Shown: in pieces, positions 8,968-12,225 of the stretch
Numbering within the stretch: position 1 is the first letter of the stretch
Layout: every line of letters begins with the position of its first letter
NCBI RefSeq assembly: GCF_000204055.1
Contig: NW_006768919.1
Span: forward strand, 1 to 12,225
Direction: 5' to 3'
DNA from: Melampsora larici-populina 98AG31
Lineage: Eukaryota; Basidiomycota; Pucciniomycetes; Pucciniales; Melampsoraceae
Length of the DNA: 12,225 nt
Translations under genes and position numbers: made by a program
Notes under the pieces: model-generated
Told to the model about the DNA's origin: nothing
Database searches by the model: none
Seen by the model: only the letters and a program-made list of their open reading frames with translations

Positions 8968-8988
8968 CAGATGCATGTCATGCATCTG
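8968..8988. repeat. Near-perfect palindrome CAGATGCATG-T-CATGCATCTG
   Basis: Ten-base perfect arms flank a single T, 40 bases after the proposed gene C start or 36 bases before the alternative ATG at 9024. The symmetry is operator-like and could be a dimer-binding site or an RNA hairpin in the leader. If coding begins at 9024 it lies in the untranslated leader. Confidence 0.75.
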
Positions 8989-9011
8989 AGTTACATCTGC
9001 ACCAAAATTAT

Positions 9012-9057
9012 GGAGCCGCTCGGATGATACAGGGTCAGGTATCTTCGGGGCGGCTCC
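9012..9057. repeat. Inverted repeat GGAGCCGC/GCGGCTCC
   Basis: Eight-base perfect GC-rich arms at 9012-9019 and 9050-9057 enclose the alternative start at 9024 and the proposed first splice donor at 9039. Pairing in RNA could affect start choice or splicing. It may be chance. Confidence 0.5.
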
Positions 9058-9558
9058 GGACTTTTAGTGTACACGAGGTGCAAACATTCAGCAACCTAAC
9101 AAGGACACAAGCAAAGACAAAACCAACCTTGTGGAACAACCAGAATCCCCTCAAAGTGAGCTTGACTACTCGAGGTATGATGTTGCCGAGCTTCGTCAGA
9201 TGGTGCTTGAAGTGGGAATCGACTCGGCTGGGATGAACAAGGAGGAGCTGGTCACGACCTGCCGCATTTACACAGATCTGAGTAAGTTACACAAGATTTC
9301 TCTCTTATGAAGCAGTCAGAGAATCACTAGCCCGGGCTGAATCACCTTTTTTTGGGCATCTGTGCATCATCATCACAGTTATACCACCACCCCTTCCGCC
9401 TGTACATCAAGACCAGCTTGGAAAAACGGCATCAACATCAAGAGTACAATCTACCTTCCAAATCCAACCTCATGAATCCAGCCAAGGTAAGTTGGTTCCG
9501 TTGGTATGCTTGCTGATGGAGAAGCAAGCATCTGATACTACTATGAGTCATCCTCCAG

Positions 9559-10296
9559 CCGGTCCTAGCCAGTCAAGTAGAGCACATCCACCCGCAGTCA
9601 AAATGGAGTCCTCAACTGTGGTGACTACCAATCTTGACATCAGTGGCACACCAAATCCTGAGCCAAATCAATCAATGTCACCACCATCTTCAAACCTCAA
9701 GAAAGGAAAGGGTTGAGCACGTGTACAAACTGGCGACGGATCCGAACAAGACAACACTTCAGGAGAAATTAATCTTTTGGAAGAGTTGGGTAAGACCAAT
9801 AAACCCAAGCGTCGCAAAAAACCGAGTGCGGATGCCATACAAGAGGAAATCAGTCAGTCTGGTGTGGCAAAGACAAACCAGGGTGAGCGTCTATACAATC
9901 TAATTTGTGTAGAGTGGGACACACAACTCACTTCATTTTTTCTCAATATGATTACGACGAGTGTTCCTCCAGAAGGTCCCAGCAAATCAAACACCAAAGC
10001 TACACCAGTAATCAAAATCAACCCTTCACCTGAGGCCGATACAACTCGTGACAACAATCGATTCTTGAACTCTGAACCAAATATGTCTCTGTCGCCACCA
10101 TCTTCAAATCATAGGAAAGGACAGAGAAGAACTTGTGTGTGAATTGATGATGGATACCAACATGAAGAGTCTTCTAAAGATATCAATGATTCAGAAGATT
10201 TCAATAAGACAGATCAATCCAAGAGGCGTGAAGTACCAAATCCGGATGTCATGCAAGAAGATATTGGGCAGCCTGATGTAGAAAACATAAACCCAG
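9559..10296 (+). repeat. Tandem exon duplication, period 414 bp (exon 324 + intron 90)
   Basis: Exons 9559-9882 and 9973-10296 are each exactly 324 nt. They align without gaps at offset 414 around matching blocks (CCTCCAG acceptor, GGTCC, GAGCCAAAT/GAACCAAAT, CACCACCATCTTCAAA, AGGAAAGG), and both end at GGTGAGC donors. The introns that follow start alike (GTGAGCGTCTATACAATCT and GTGAGCTCCTATCAAATCT). The encoded copies share EPNxSxSPPSSN then a basic run. Confidence 0.85.
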
Positions 10297-11767
10297 GTGA
10301 GCTCCTATCAAATCTGAGTCTCTTCGAGTCAGACTTAAACCATGAACTGACAACTTATTTAATTAATGATGCAAGAAACAGTTCATGGTGAAAATAAGAC
10401 TTACACCGAACTTAAAAATTTGTGGCTTGTCTCAAGCCACAAGGTTGATATACTTACAAATAAAGTGGACGTACTCACAAATGAATATAAAACCTTGTCT
10501 CGATTGGTGAAACAACTGGTAAATGAGTCTAGCGAGAAAGGTACTAAAAAAAAGACCCAAGGCGGCCGCACATCAGTGAGTATTGACAGTCCACCTTATT
10601 GGTTTCCTCCATCTGGCTTCATTTTGATGCATTAATCTGAACTTTTTGTGAAGTCCTATATCAGATTTCATATTGACGTCATGCTAGGTAGAAAATCAGA
10701 TGATACTCCGCTTCCACCACCAGCTGACTTGCAAGAGAAGGAAAACTGGATGGTTGAAAAGGATCTCAACAATGTGGAGATCGACCTGGACAACTTCCCT
10801 GGGCCTGATAATCAAAGCTCAGTAGATCCGCACTTTCCATACGAAGATGGCCCCGGGCATCCTGATTCAACTCCTCAACAGCTTGCTGTGATGTGGAAGT
10901 TGATGAACGCGGTCGGCATGCAAACCTTTCGCCCTGATTTTTCAGAGGCAGCACGATCACCAGAAAATAAATGGTTGTGGGATGTTTCTGAGAAAATATT
11001 TATCAAGCTGGTGGAATGTGGTGAGTACCCGGGGGTAAGTTTGGATAGCACTAATAGGGATTTCATCAAAGAGTGCTTTTCTGCCCATTTTCAAACATTA
11101 AAGAAGAGGCAAGTTTGCAACAATTTTCATAAACTTGACACGAATTTATTAACTGACACAATCTGTTATTTCGTTAGATTTCGTACTGAGAATTGGGAAG
11201 AAGAGCGTAAGAAAGCGGCAGCTGATGCAAACAGACGCACAACAAGGTTGGGTTGTGTGAGTTTGTCTTTCTCAAATATATATCTCAAATTCTGATATGG
11301 ATGTGCGTTTTACCAAACAGCTCAAAAGGGCCCAACAGCAAACAGTGATGAGTCACGAGAGATTATGGCCTTTGATACCTCTAATTGAATCTACCTGTAG
11401 CGACGATGAAACAGATACTGAAAGCCCGGCAGCGGGCAAAGGCCCAAATATTGTACGAGCCCTCGAATGGCGTAGCAAAGAGCTATCTAACGTCTGGGAG
11501 CGTCTAGACAAATCACAAGTACAGCTCAAACACAGTCTCACTCCAAGCACCTCCGGCTCTCCTAACCGAGGACGACCCTCTTGCCAACGTGTCCGTCAGA
11601 CAAATGCACCAGTAAGTAAGATCTCGGCTCCAAGCAAGTTACCGAGTGACTGCTATGCACCGGATTTTTTAAACGGACTTACCGCGATGGAAAAAGCACC
11701 ACTCCAAGTGTCATCGGCGCTGGTGTTGCCTGGAATTGTTTGGGCTTTGGTTGAACTCGGCTTTTAA

Positions 11768-12010
11768 ACTTTCAACATATCCTCTGAATGTACTCTTGGG
11801 TGATTAAAGAGTAGGAACACTATAACTCAGGATCAAATGGAACTTTTTTTATCGTTATTTTTTATTGTTTCAAATCAGATGAAGTTTGGTCTATTGGTCT
11901 TGCCAGTATCAACCTTTATCATTGTAATTCTGCGCTTTATAATGATTTTATCTCTCATTCAAAACTAGTGCCACAGTTGGTATGTCCAACTTCTTGTGAA
12001 TAAGGCCCGC
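11768..12010. other. Gene-free stretch, 3' flank of gene C
   Basis: AT-rich sequence with T-tracts (about 11845-11870), consistent with a 3' untranslated or intergenic region between convergent genes. No repeats, terminal inverted repeat or RNA gene was recognised. Confidence 0.45.
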
Positions 12011-12225
12011 TCAATACATAATCCATGTACAGTGAACTACGATTTCCTCCATCTTGATCAGGTAATCTCTGGTTGGTCCCCAAGCACGAAGGTAAACTTG
12101 CGCTTCAGGAGTGTTGACCCGTGTGTAAGGATCAAACTCCTTGAGTGGTTCTGGAAGCACGGGAAAACACTGAACCTGTAGCCACGTTTGAGAGCGATTT
12201 TGAGAAGCAATAGGCACGGGATATC
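12011..12225 (-). CDS. Possible 3'-terminal part of an unidentified minus-strand gene
   Basis: The minus strand is open from the window edge to TGA at 12011-12013. The composition looks protein-like (TWLQVQCFPVLPEPLKEF, YTRVNTPEAQVYLRAW, VHCTWIMY at the end), more so than the overlapping plus-strand frame. No family is recognised. If real it is convergent with gene C, and the rest lies beyond the right edge. It could also be a chance open frame, since it is only about 70 codons. Confidence 0.3.
   Translation of the reverse strand, partial: YPVPIASQNRSQTWLQVQCFPVLPEPLKEFDPYTRVNTPEAQVYLRAWGPTRDYLIKMEEIVVHCTWIMY

Larger units (their letters stand above)
8928..11767 (+). pseudogene. SAP-motif protein with duplicated exon and conserved basidiomycete C-terminal module (two TGA interruptions)
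   Basis: Proposed exons: 8928-9038 (start uncertain; ATG 9024 also fits), 9092-9281, 9379-9486, 9559-9882, 9973-10296, 10382-10575 (or from 10376), 10654-11108, 11178-11256 and 11321-11767. They total 744 codons in one frame. Exon 2 carries a SAP-like motif (YDVAELRQMVLEVGI...GMNKEELVTTC, residues ~66-96), a known DNA-binding fold. Exons 4 and 5 are tandem copies, Pro/Ser-rich then basic (PKRRKKP; SKRREVP). Exon 6 has a leucine-heptad coiled coil (VDILTNKVDVLTNEY). The C-terminal part has SYIRFHIDVMLGR, FRPDFS, NKWLWDV, SLDS, LKKR, CSDDETDTES, ALEWRSKEL, and KLPSDCYAPDFLNGLT near the end. From memory this order recurs in repetitive hypothetical proteins of agaricomycetes and rusts. Breaks: TGA at 9714-9716 and 10140-10142, in homologous parts of the duplicated exons. 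It is probably a nuclear DNA-binding accessory protein (inference). Intron 11109-11177 is GC-AG. Confidence 0.7.

Noticed and set aside
9021..9236. Plus-strand frame continuing past 9038 without splicing (to a stop at 9236)
   Set aside because: It runs out of frame over the SAP motif. Splicing 9039-9091 enters the SAP frame in phase and agrees with the downstream donor GTAAGT at 9282.
11612..11640. Strong donor-like GTAAGTAAG within the last exon of gene C
   Set aside because: No plausible acceptor follows in the right phase, and the sequence reads through into the conserved KLPSDCY ending without a stop.
1..12225. tRNA, rRNA or riboswitch
   Set aside because: No cloverleaf, conserved rRNA segment or other structured RNA pattern was recognised on either strand.

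Overview
The window looks like transposon-rich nuclear DNA from a basidiomycete fungus, most likely a rust (Pucciniales). The genes are split by many short GT-AG introns (about 45-95 bp). The first gene is a KDZ (Kyakuja-Dileera-Zisupton) transposase with a CxC1 cysteine cluster and an acidic tail. The other two genes resemble protein families that, from memory, are highly multicopy in rust and other basidiomycete genomes. No search was run, so the taxonomic call is inference.

Layout. Positions 1-700 hold a short palindrome and about 2.8 tandem copies of a ~177-bp satellite. Positions 740-1025 hold two strong foldback hairpins. Gene A (1241-4808, +) is a KDZ transposase. Splicing about eleven exons keeps one continuous frame of about 958 codons through the CxC1 cluster, the DGN...YD...GE catalytic-type motifs, a coiled-coil-like C-terminal half and an Asp/Glu-rich tail. 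It is broken by two TGA codons and probably one N-terminal single-base frameshift. Positions 4890-6030 are a large satellite field built from the octamer TTGTGAAC/CTTGTGAA, with a dense core at 5440-5800 and reverse-oriented copies on the far side. Gene B (8483-6601, -) is an intact five-exon gene for 531 residues: a basic, NLS-like N-terminus, an acidic stretch and a conserved body of a rust-type family. Gene C (8928-11767, +) is divergent from B. It encodes a SAP-type DNA-binding motif, two tandem copies of a 324-nt exon, a coiled coil and a C-terminal module typical of a repetitive basidiomycete family. It carries two TGA codons, one in each duplicated exon. At the right edge there may be the 3' end of another minus-strand gene.

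How the parts may fit together. A transposase, a nuclear-looking protein of unknown function and a SAP protein lie together. Arrays of a TTGTGA-type motif sit between A and B and also in the shared B/C promoter. This could be one large composite KDZ-type element whose accessory proteins recognise the octamer, or a nest of separate insertions. I found no terminal inverted repeats or target-site duplications. All four in-frame stops in A and C are TGA, and three are preceded by T, as expected if TCGA became TTGA. That fits methylation- or RIP-like C-to-T decay of recently active repeats. B escaped visible damage.
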